NCBI GenBank assembly: GCA_038496445.1
Contig: JALMLS010000343.1
Coordinates: 1 to 64,000 of the forward strand
Source: Trichosphaerium sp. ATCC 40318
Taxonomy: Eukaryota; Discosea; Flabellinia; Trichosidae
Length of the DNA stretch: 64,000 bases
Reading direction: 5' to 3'
The position numbers were made by a program, and so were the translations under genes. Numbering within the stretch: position 1 is the stretch's first letter; each line of letters begins with the position of its first letter. Below the pieces are notes generated by a model. The model saw only the letters and a list, made by a program, of their open reading frames with translations, was not told the DNA's origin and did not search any database. Of this stretch, positions 35,546 through 46,106 are shown one piece after another.

Positions 35546-37607
35546 ATGTCTTGGGAAACAAGAGACCACAAATATTCTAACATAGGTACTTCACAATATA
35601 ACCTATACACATAACGAATCTTAGGCCTTACATGTTATGTTAATGCTGCTCTTCGAGCTCTAGAACCGTTTTTGTTCAACAAGAATCCAGAAAAATCGCA
35701 TTGCAGTCGTATTCTATCAGATTTTTTCAGCTCTAGGAACCCAGTCCGCGCACGTGCGTTTTTTCCGTTGCAAATGTTAAGATGATTGTAGTACTACAAA
35801 CAAGAACTGGAGAAAGCACTGAACATCAAAGAGCTTAACAAAGCGTCAGATGTGTCTGTACGAGATGTTGGCGCCGAGGTTCTAGCTAACCTGGTTACCT
35901 TTGTCTAGACATTTTTGCAAAAGCTACTACTCACTGGTGGTCCCTACTTTTCAGATTTCCAAATTCGCAACTTCCAAACAACGCGAACCTGTAGCAGATG
36001 CTTGAGAAGTTCTACAAGGAAAGCTAGGGAAGCCAATTACAGAATAGTGGTGCCTATTGAGAAAGAAAGAACTATAGATGAGGCATTGCGGAGGTTTCAG
36101 TTTTCAGAGCAAAAATATTTTTGTAGCTACTGTTGTTCTACCACTATTCATCGAACAAAACGAGAGTTTGAATCAACAAATCTTGTCATTGTACGCTGCT
36201 CATGCTACCTACAATTGTGACTAAAGATAGGTGTTGCCACAATCCACAAACGAAATACAGAGCAGACCCGAATTGGGTCCGAAGATTAATGTGAGTTTTG
36301 GGAGTGCATCACTACAGTACAACCTGGTTTCCACTATTCTATATACTTCCTTTCATTTTATCACACGCACGTACAATGTAGAAACAGGGGTAAGGAAGGA
36401 TCTTTTTTAATCGTTGAACCTTTTCGTAGATGTGTATGGAACATGATGATAGCCGCAGTTCAAACTCAGCGTATAACTACACTGGAGCTCCTGTGGTTGT
36501 GATATATCAACAGCTATCAAAAAGTGTAGTTATTGACACTCGAAGTTTATCGCAGCCTGCTGGACTTGAAGCCGCACAACCTAACCTTATTGAAGAAAGG
36601 GGGCACGCCTCGCATCAGAAATATCCTATACCGCATCTTCGAAAAGGCGTTAAACAAAAAGAGAACTCATTTTCAGGTGCCGCCAAAGTTGTGCTTACGA
36701 ACTTTGAGCACGACTCAGGTATTCATATTAATTGCTCAGTCTTTTTAACCAACCTAGACTTTTTTCAAAGCTTGAAAGAATTATTTCTCGGATACGCTCA
36801 TAGGATTCATGACAGCACTGACACAAAAGCAATTTTGGATTTTATGGAATCTCGACGCAAAAATTACAAAAGGAGGTACAAGTATCACGTTTTATCTTTG
36901 TTTTTTCTAAACAATTTTCTAAAAATAGAAACAACCACTTTGTGTATTTCTGGGTAAAGTGTCTTCTTGATAACAAGTGTGACTGTGACCAAGCACTCGG
37001 CATGATCAACAAGAAGTTTCAAAATGATATGGATTTCTCTCTATACAATCTTATCGAACTTCATAGCACAAACGCGTTTTACTATACTTCTAATGATCCA
37101 AGTAAATATTTGACTGTTATTGCTCACAAGGCACTTAGATCGTTAAATGATTCAGATCTGGCTTTAGTGAGGGTACTACTTCTAAACATACTTTGCGCTG
37201 ATTCGAAATGTAGGATGGGGGAAACAAAGACTGTTTAACCTGTCTTAGGGATACTTTCAAAGATTTGGAGTCTGTTCTCACATACCGTGACAAACGGAGT
37301 CTAGCAAAGGAGTTTCTACGCTATAAAAATTATTTACATGCCAAGTTCGTTTTACAGAGCCTGCAAAGTGACGCAGTACGCATCTCCACTTGTCAAAGTT
37401 AATTTTTTTCTATCAGTCAAATAATAGGGAACTTGAAGAACTTGCAAGTCTCATAAACAGATGTGACATACCAGTCTGTCACTTGGTAAGCCCCTTTTGT
37501 TATTAATTATCTCACCAATTTAGTTACCACCGAGTATACCCACTATTGCCTCTATAGTTCATAAAGAGAACACATACCAAGAGCGGCAAGGCTATTTACA
37601 ACAGTAG
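35546..37607 (+). CDS. USP-family ubiquitin protease with divergent His box
   Basis: Hydrolyses ubiquitin isopeptide bonds if active. The Cys box is YSNIGLTCYVNAALRAL after removing the GTACTT intron. The zinc-ribbon region is NFQTTRTCSRC followed by KYFCSYCCSTTIH. The His-box region reads LQYNLVSTILY..SFHFITRTYN then EHDDSRSSN and APVVVIYQQL. His is present but the usual G-H-Y is F-H-F. A C-terminal extension of about 350 residues (LKELFLGYAHRIHDSTDT, YFWVKCLLDNKCDCDQA, KFVLQSLQSDA, LPPSIPTIAS) has no domain I know. Around 36520-36690 a second frame also looks coding, so an extra very short intron or a frameshift may be present. It lies tail-to-tail with a paralogue. Confidence 0.7.
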
Positions 37608-37793
37608 AAAACTAACAACGATGGTAGATCAAGATCAGTAGCAGCCGTCTTAAGACTCCAAAAAGTGTACTACCACTTTGGCACGTATGATGATGGAAAT
37701 ACGTTTAACTATTGATAATTGTGTGTTGCAAAATAAAGGTTTTTTTCAAAAAATTGTTGTTACTGCCGTTTGGTATTCAAAAGGAAGATGTAT

Positions 37794-39618
37794 TTAGCTA
37801 AGAAAAGTTTGCTCTCGTTGTACATAAGTGAGCATTACAGGAACCCCTTGAGTCGGAGGAGTTGCTCTTACAACAGATCTATCATTACATTCATACCAGA
37901 CATTGTCATCTTTCGTGTATGCTATGTAGTGACCGCAGTAATTATTACCAAAGTGAATAACTACAGACACAAGATCGTAGATTATACTGTGAGTATCACT
38001 GAGCTTGGTGATTTGGTGTGAAAGAGTAAAGGGAACTGACGTATCACCTTTTGGAATGATTAGTATAAGTACTTTGCAATCGAAATCCCTGCGCGTAATG
38101 TGAAGTGTGAATTCTGGATCTGGACTTAGATTAGGAGCTGGCAAAGGCGGATGAATTTCAGGGATTCCTCTGGTATTACGCTTTCGCTTTTTCGATTTTT
38201 TTGATTGTTTTCGTTTCCTTTTCTTTGGTTTTATCTCCATCTTTCTCTTTTGGTTTGCTAATTCATACTCGCTCATCTTTTTCTCGTGACAAGCAAAACA
38301 TATTCTTTTTGTATCACTACACATAAACGAAAGAAGTTTTTCGTCTACCGATAGTCCTTCACAGTCAGTTAGTCATGGCGCCAAGTTTGTCGACTATGAG
38401 TTTTTGTACCTTTGTTGCTTACTACCAAGAAGTTATTAGCTTGTGGTGCTACTCTCACAGTCTCTTTATTACAAGTAGTACACGTGTGCGTAGTTTGGAA
38501 GTTCTTGATTCTGAGCATATCCAAAAAACGCGGGTCTTTGCTATCAATGTATTTAAACAGCCTTTTGAGAAAAGACTGCAAAGCTGTTAAGCATTGGAGG
38601 TTATGTATTAAATTGCACTTACACTGGCATCACTCTGCTTTCGAAGGTTCACATTGAAAACTCGCTCCAAAGCAGAAACAAAGCCCTAAGAAATACGACT
38701 AGGTTAACGACAGTGCAAGTAGCTATCAGTACGTACACGTATTCCAGACGGATTACTGTACAAATCAAGCATACGTTGAATGATGCTATCAGCGTGGTAT
38801 GTTCTATCACAGAAAATAGGTCTTGTTGCTTGGATTGCTGACGCCAAATAGCATGTATTGCCCTGGTTAGAAAATCCTTCATGTAAACCAGTGTTCACTG
38901 TACTTCTGTGTCCTGAACAATCGTTAGTTTCGCAAGCATTTTAGTGTTTACTCTTTGGTTGTTTATCAATAGTTGGTTTTCGACAATTGCCTTCAGGAGT
39001 GTAGTAGGGAAGGAACAGCTCTTGCCAATACGCAGCGTCTAAAAAGGTAAAACAAGTTGACTTTGTTGGCCCTTCTTCAACTTTCGCATCAATAGTAAAC
39101 GTCTGAGCATCATGAGCAACTGTAGTTGATGAAGGTTCGGTTGAAAGTTGAATCACGAGCGGTTCTAAGCAAAGATGTATAGTATGTTGGTTATTTTTTT
39201 CATGTTTAATACACGTGATTAAGCTTAGAGATTGAGCCGTTGGTGTTGTTTCAATGTGTTGTGTAGGTGATACTACTTCTACTGGTGCTGGTTGCGATAT
39301 TATTGTCACTGGCGCTACTGGTTCCTCAAGTGATACTACTGGTTCCTCAAGTGATACAGGTGCTGCTAGGTTCACTGGCTCTGAGAGCTGTACCAGTTGC
39401 TTATTGGTTCCTGAGTTGCTGTACGTATTGGGTTTGTATTTATGCTAAATTTCGTTAGATTGATGGTACATTGCGTCTACGTCTACTACCAAGAGCTTGG
39501 GATTGCTATCACAACTTTCTGATGTTTTCAGTTCCTGTCTGTTACGACAAGTTTCGCGTATTCCTACTCCTCCAGCCGGTTTAAAACTGTCACCAACTTT
39601 AACGTGAGCCTCAGTCAT
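37794..39618 (-). CDS. USP-family ubiquitin protease with Pro/Thr-rich N-terminus
   Basis: Exons join in phase through GTAGTA, GTAAAC, GTACGT, GTGTAA and GTACAA donors. An N-terminal region of about 180 residues contains SLEEPV and APVEVV repeats. Then come the Cys box GFSNQGNTCYLASAIQA, zinc-ribbon Cys pairs (NFQTTHTCTTC and CSDTKRICFAC), a Lys/Arg-rich insertion (KPKKRKRKQSKKSKKRKR, probable nuclear or nucleolar signal), and the His box YDLVSVVIHFGN..CGHYIAYTKDDNVWYECNDRSV. All catalytic positions look intact. The shared NFQTT(R/H)TC phrase with the neighbouring convergent gene marks the two as paralogues. Confidence 0.85.
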
Positions 39619-39770
39619 TTAGTTGTAGACGCTTGGTCAGTTTTTAGTGGTGGCTATTTTGTTTTATTGATTTGCGACTTAAGCTCAGCCACGTGTGGTG
39701 GTAGCATGTAATGTTTAACTAGGCTGGGAACTCAACTTTACTGAAATTGGAATAGCAGGCAACGGTAGTA

Positions 39771-42700
39771 CTAATTTGTATTAATGTCGTAGCTAATAGC
39801 TTGTTTGAACTCTATTTCGTAGTCGTTTGTTAGCTCTGCAGATATCTAAAGTTGTTAGAGATTAAACAAATCACGTTTTCTATGTCTACTCACTTTTACC
39901 CACTTTACATTTTCTAACCCCAAAGGCGCTTTACGTCCAACTATGGCATCTAACAACCTTAAAAAAAGTCACAAAAAAATATTGATTCTAGATAGCGTGC
40001 GTTTTATTCTCATCACTATCTTTGCTCCAAACAAGTTTGTTGTCATAATATATCCGGTCCACTTCTACGCTGTGATTTTCTTGTATAGATTTTGCTATCT
40101 CCTTAAGTGTTGACCCGGGTGAAGCTCTGGTTTCGAATACGTGTCCATCTGAAATTGATTCTGGATTTTCAAGCGAAGGCTTTTCAATAGTACGTGGCTC
40201 TATTAGCAAGAAAATTAGTGCGTTATGCTTAAAGGATTTGTAGTACTGCGCTTGTTTAGCATCCTTACTGAAAGATCAAATGTTATTGCTTCTAAGCCTT
40301 CTACACCTCCGAGAAGCTTGTTCACTCGTTAGTACGCAGTAGTGTTTGTAAGTAGTACCTTGAAGATTTCTATGCATGTGAATCCTGCCGTTATCGCAGT
40401 AGTTGATATCAACGCTTGCTGTACTTTACCAGCCACAAGGTAACAAAAAAAAAATTAGCAAGGTTTATACTTTGTCAACTCACGTGTCTATTAATGTGCT
40501 GAGTTTTGGTAAATCAAAGCACGAAATGCGCATATTACTTAATGAATGAATAAATTTTAAATGAGTGTGGTTGTTCTATTGACCGTTAACCAACATTTAC
40601 AAAAAACTGATTTACCTTATCAAATTCTACGGGCTTCTTGGTAGCGATACAATTTATCATGATTGCTGAGCATGCATTGATAAACTAAAACATACGTCAA
40701 AGGAATAAAGCAACGCATTAAAGGGTGTACCATTTTGTAGTCTGGATGTACAAGTGCATCAACGATATGAGGCATAACACGTATGCCAGTCCAAAAAGGT
40801 ACTTTTTATAGATTAGTACGGAGTCAACACATCGAACTATACCTTGAGGATTTTCCGGATCTTTCTTATCAGGTGGAAATTCTGATAACATTTGTTCGAT
40901 ATCTCCCTTCGTGTACTTCTCAGCCATCTGTTTAGCCCATTCTGGCACTTGACGGCACTCTTCAGATTCGAAATCTTGGTATAGCTAAAAAGGATTTATT
41001 GAATGCTGAGGCATACTCACTTACTTTAATAATTTTCGCTGCTTCTTCGCCAGCCATCTTATCGTTGTTACAGTAGACATCCACGTGTAACATGAATAGC
41101 GTTTCAAATTGGTGCACAGCCCACTCAACTATATGACTACTCAAATACGGGAACCTTTTGTCTATACAACCAAAAAGCATCTCAGAGCCACCTGACACGA
41201 AAGGTTCTGTCTTGTAAGGTAGGACTGTCGAAAATTAGTTACAGCGGGTTATTCTTTGGTCTCGTACTTGGACTTGAGGTCCCAACAAGTCCTGCTGTAC
41301 CGCTATTTATAGCAGGGATGTTGTAGAAATGGCACATTTCGTTCAAAAAAGCACGTGCTTTAAAGTTATCAACTGCGAAAATAACGAGATCAAGATTTTC
41401 CCAAAACTCGCACGGAAACAAAGGCCATCCTAAAATACTTTAAAAAAAGACTGTAATACTTATCCTACGTACTAGTAGTTTCTGATACTTCTGAATTAAA
41501 TATTTCCATGTTTATACTACTGTTTATAGAACGCACCGCTGCAGCTGCTGCAGTACTTTTGTATTTGCCAACATCTCCTTTTTTGAATAAAAATTGGCGA
41601 TGCAGATTTGAATCCTCAATGATGTCGGGGTCTGCAAGGAAGATCTTACCATTTTCACCACAACCAATACCTAAATATCATCATCAAACTGAACGTAAAG
41701 AGATAATCTGTACCTTCTAGAGCAAACAGTTTTAAAAACTCACACCCAAGAGCACCAGCACCAACAACGAATACTTTGGCATTCATTACTCGCTCTTGTA
41801 TTGCGTCTCCATACACAAGTCGTTGGCTGTAGTATCTATCCTAAGCTAATTATAAGCCACTAAAAACCGTAGCAAGTTTCGCACGTTCTGGACGTTTTGA
41901 TGTTCAGGAATTGTGAAAGAGTTATTAAAAAACTGCCACTGGTGTATAGGCGCATAAACTCCAGAGCATCCTTTCAGAACTTCCGTTGAAGCAAATCCTG
42001 CAATTATAGAAATCTAGACTTGTGAGAAAAACAAAAAAAAACCTCAGGCGCACGTGTGATGCCAAGGAACCAACACAGATTAGAGAATTCATCCAGGCTT
42101 CGTCGATTTCTTCTGAAGGTACTGAAAATATGTTTTTCGCAATTTGAACAGCTTCTGCTGATAAATCTGAGGTCGAAGCTGCTCCAAGCTTTTCACAAGC
42201 TAGAAGCAAACTACAAATCAAAACGTTATGCCACTTTGTAGGACCTCTCCTAGACGATGTAAATCATGTATTTTCTCGAAATATTCCTTGTACCTGGCGC
42301 CTCTGGGTCTTTGTTGATTTAAACATGCAAGATTTTCCGTTAGAGAGTTCTTCAAACAGAGTTAGAAATAAAATTCTTCGTAGTCTCTAAACGCACGAAT
42401 TTGATAGTATTGAATATTGGTAATTGTTGATAAACACCTCCACCAGTGTACTTTTCAAACGTGGACGTATCAATACACAGGTTGAGTGTCTTCGAATCCT
42501 CAACTTCAACAGATTGTATAACCCGCCCATTGAGTTCCACCATACCTTTTACGCCGCTAATTCGTATGGGACCACCATCAATTTCCAAAGAAGGTGCAGC
42601 GACGGTTAACTTTGAGGAACTATCCTAAATCTTACTTTAATTTACGTTACGCATAAGTTCAACGTACGTTTGTGATATTGGCAATTGGTTGAGTAACGTA

Positions 42701-43439
42701 AGATGCAGTTCCTGTTTTTTGCTCGTATTTGTATTCATCACCAAAATCAACAAATACGCATCCAACAAGACCACGACTTTCTGCGCATACGAACTTTACG
42801 TTACACTCTCTGCATTTTTCATTCAGTAAAGATACTTCTCTCAATCCTTTGTTCGCACATATAACAACCTAATAAAGTCAAATACGAGAAGGAATACTTG
42901 TTATCACATCGTAATCGCGTATTTCAGATGGTTTCACAGCTTTCAAATCCAGTTCAGTGCACGTGGTTATTGTTTGCTTAGTATGTTGTACCATTGCTTG
43001 TAACTTTGATATACAAGCGATACGCGGCGCTCCTAGTGCTTCAAAGCCAAACTAGTAGATTTAGTGAGCTAAGCCAAATAAACGGCAACACATACATTAC
43101 TGGATTGATCATTACGCGTAAACAGTTCCCCATCGTCATGTATGGTCATATGTCCAACGCCACAAAGTAGCAGATTTTTTGCTTCCAGAATCAGCATTCA
43201 CGCCTCATTATACAATAAACGCACCTATTTCAACGCCTAGACCATCTAAACCGCATAGCAGAACCTAGACAGAACTCACCATTACAGGTACTGCAGCAAC
43301 TACGTTACCTTGCATTCTTTGAGAATCTCAACGTTGAAAATACTTCTCCTAGAGAGGTTCACTTGTCAGTTCCTTTTTATTTCAAAACAACGCACTGGCG
43401 AGAGTAGTTTATATCATCAGGAGACAGAGAGACAGACAT
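39771..43439 (-). CDS. UBA1: Ubiquitin-activating enzyme E1 (UBA1 type)
   Basis: Activates ubiquitin with ATP and passes it to E2s. The full architecture is present. The start MSVSLSPDDINYSRQ leads to the inactive adenylation half (CGLDGLGVEI-like, NVKFVCAESRGLVGCVFVDF) and the first catalytic half-domain (GVKGMVELNG to LPIFNTIKF). The active adenylation half follows (VFVVGAGALGCEFLKLFALE, DSNLHRQFLF, AVDNFKARAFLNEMCHFYNI, NSGTAGLVG). The catalytic Cys is in FGCIDKRFPYLSSHIVEWAV, aligning with the CTLKNFPN..EHT..WA motif. Near the end come ISTTAITAGFTCIEIFKLLG and a ubiquitin-fold domain (TLKEIAKSIQENHSVEVD). Many short introns. One junction, near 40440-40500, does not resolve with a canonical AG without losing the LVAGK segment. 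It starts 53 bases from a divergent small Cys-rich gene. Confidence 0.93.
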
Positions 43440-43492
43440 GATGTATGCCTGTGCTTCGTTTTAAATAGAGCTGACTTAGCCAACAAAACAAA

Positions 43493-43991
43493 ATGAGTCA
43501 GTTGAGAGCAACAGACAAAGCTGCTGTAAACAAGGTCTTAAAGAACTGTATAGCCTATGTACGTTGTTTTATTACCTTCACTAATTACTAACCTAGTTCC
43601 TAGAGGGTTAACTCGAGCAAAACTTTCCGTGTTCCCAGTATTAGGGCTTGTCCAAAGTGCCATGGGCTAGTACAAATTACAAAAGTCCCTAGTGGCGGCT
43701 CAATGATATACGCTTGGTGAGTACTCTCTATTGCGATTAAAATCCTAAACCAGCTTCTCTAGTAAACATACTGGTACAGGCTGCCCAGGTACTTTGTTCG
43801 ATACACGTGAAAATCCACTAATAGAGTTGGTTTAGGTTGTGGTTCCTACTTTTGCTTCGCTTGTTTAGCGTTGAAGAGCAGTTCGGGTTGGCCTTGCGGA
43901 GGCCCATACGATAATTGTGGGGTAAGAAAAACGACTTTTAACAGGAACTCCACCTAATTTACTGTAGATGAAGCCAAGGCAGGTGTTGTAA
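43493..43991 (+). CDS. Small Cys-rich putative zinc-binding protein
   Basis: Four exons (first 43493-43558, GTACGT donor) give about 105 residues. A basic N-terminus (MSQLRATDKAAVNKVLKNC) precedes RACPKCHGLVQITKVP, then IYACKHTGTGCPGTLFD and WPCGGPYDNCG, six to eight Cys in pairs that suggest one or two zinc sites. I cannot place it in RING, IBR or other named families. It shares a 53-base divergent interval with the E1 gene, so the two may be co-regulated. Any link to ubiquitin is by position only. Confidence 0.65.
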
Positions 43992-44420
43992 AGTAGTGTC
44001 ATAGTTGTAGAATAACGCTATTAAAAATGTCGAACAAAAAACGTGGTTAACACATTTACCCACTGGTCTTCCATTTTTCACATTATTGCTTACGGTACTC
44101 GGTAGCGAATAGTTATATTAACCGCGGACATTGACCACCTTTCTTCCCTTCATTGATTGCCTAGAGCACGTAGTTTCGAACACATGATTAAAACAGGCCA
44201 CTAGGTCATGGGGAAGTCTTACTTTGAGGAACCACGAGGTACTAGCGAGTTTGCCACGGGTTACAAGGAGAACTTCACTAGTGCATCTATCTGCAACAGC
44301 TTTGTGCTCAGGCCACGCGTGGTTTCAACTTGGTCAAGCGCACTTGCTGTTAGTACCACAAACAAATCTTTGAGTGCAAACATCTATCTTTATTAAAGTG
44401 TTTGTACAATAAGACGATGT
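43992..44420. other. Intergenic 0.43 kb between convergent genes
   Basis: Contains a 62-codon plus-strand frame at 44208-44396 (MGKSYFEEPRGTSEF) without recognisable features. Otherwise 3' UTR-like sequence. Confidence 0.4.
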
Positions 44421-45667
44421 TTATGGTTTGAAACCTGTTTGCTTGCACCAGTCCTTGAATGATGTCAAAGGCGCTGCTTTTACTGAAATATCAGTCTCAG
44501 GTCTACCAAAGTATTAGATATAATAAATTTGTACCAATAGGCATACCCGTAGTAGGTGTAGTCTTCAAACCATTGAAACATGTTTGCCATTTCTTCACCA
44601 GCGAATGATGCAAACCTGGTTAAATGAATAAGTGAAGTAAATAATGTTTGTCTCTTACACTTTGTTTGGAATAAACTTGCAGCCGTAGTTTTCACCAGTT
44701 ACTTCGTTTAATTGTTTGATATAATCCGAAGGATGCATATGCTCAGCTGCAGTTGGTACAAACTTACCAAGATACTTTTCCTTGTTATTAAGAATCTAAA
44801 AATAGAACGAATATTAAGCTCAAATAAAAAGAAGCTCAGAATAAACTTTTTAAACATACCTCAGCAACGTAAGCACCAGTATTCGTGACATCAAAGGCAG
44901 TGATGTAAGCTTTCTCAGAGAATCCAAAAGTGAAGTACTTTCTACCTATCGACGATTGTCAATGTAATTGTAAGTCAAAAAGAGTTGAACACTTACCATC
45001 TTTTTCATCTAACTGAGGCTTGAAATGTGTCTCGAAGTTTTGAAAGTAGAACGCTGGAGAAAAGTAGGTTGCTTTGAGACTTGTTGTACGTATGTACTCC
45101 TCAACAAGTGCTTTGTTGGTGAAATGAGCAACGTGATACTTTCCTTTTACGAATTTCTCAACATTCGCAAGGCTTGACCAAATATAATGCTCCACACCCT
45201 CTGTAGATATGATGAGAAGACGAAGAACTTGACAAGATTCTTTGCACCTTTAATGGCGATATCTGCTATTGCTTTTCCAATATCTGCTTCTTTCTCAGCC
45301 ACAGAAGGATCCCATGCGTTCAAGTTTGCGAATACTGCGTAGGCACCTTTAAAAGCGGCTTTTAAGGCAACTTCATCGTTTACATCAGCTTTAACCATTT
45401 CGACGCCTACAATAACAATGAGACAGGTGTCACTTGCGTGGATGCGTATAAGCCAACCTTTTGCAATTAGGGCCTTAGATCTATCAGAATCAGGATTTCT
45501 TGTTGTGCCTCGTATTTTCCATTTATTGCCGTCAGCTTGAAGAGCACTAATTACAGAATTTCCTGAGGAGAATATGATTTAGAGTTGGGTTGGTTTTTTT
45601 GGTTAACATTTAGCTACAACAAACCTTGTAATCCAGTGGCGCCGAATACGAGTACGAGTTTTGACAT
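44421..45667 (-). CDS. NmrA-like NAD(P)-binding family protein
   Basis: Rossmann-fold protein of the NmrA/atypical short-chain dehydrogenase type, about 300 residues. The start MSKLVLVFGATGLQG has the GxTGxxG dinucleotide loop. Then NSVISALQADG, IRGTTRNPDSDRSKALIAKG, EMVKADVNDEVALKAAFKGA, EGVEHYIWSSLANV, ATYFSPAFYFQNF and AYITAFDVTNTGAYVAEIL follow the family order, with a C-terminal TSFKDWCKQTGF. NmrA relatives act as redox-sensing regulators or reductases; the substrate cannot be told here. Start is an ATG directly before the Rossmann strand. Introns begin GTTTG-, GTAGG- and GTA-type donors. Confidence 0.85.
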
Positions 45668-46106
45668 GTTGCGATGCTTGTTTTGTAGTTTGATAAATGA
45701 GAATAAAAAAACGAAAGCTATTTGGATTTTGATAGACAAATTCAGCCCGCAAGTTTGTGCGCACTTTCGCCTAAAATCTACTAACTACCTGACGCTGTTA
45801 GACGCATTAAATACAGTGTAGCTTGAACCGGAGAGTAGATCAATAGTTTTAGCGAAAATAAAAAATAATTGTTCCGAGGACCTTGTTTGAGTTTTTTCCG
45901 TTGAACCTAACACTATACAACGACTGCGATCTTTGCACTTCAATAGAAGCGTTACAACGGTCCGTTGTCTACGCTGGGGACAAAACAAACAAGAGACATT
46001 TTTGTAACAAGGGCTACGCAGTACAAAACATGCTTTTTTTTTGTTTATTTACAATACCAACTATATGTGCGCAAGTCCAGAATAATTTACCCATAAAAAG
46101 TGCACG
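45668..46106. other. Intergenic 0.44 kb
   Basis: Upstream of the NmrA-like gene and downstream of the USP48-like gene, both minus. Short frames here have no features. Probably promoter plus 3' UTR. Confidence 0.4.

Noticed and set aside
44208-44396. 62-codon plus-strand frame after the Cys-rich gene
   Set aside because: Short, no domain or splice support, and it lies in a convergent 3' region.
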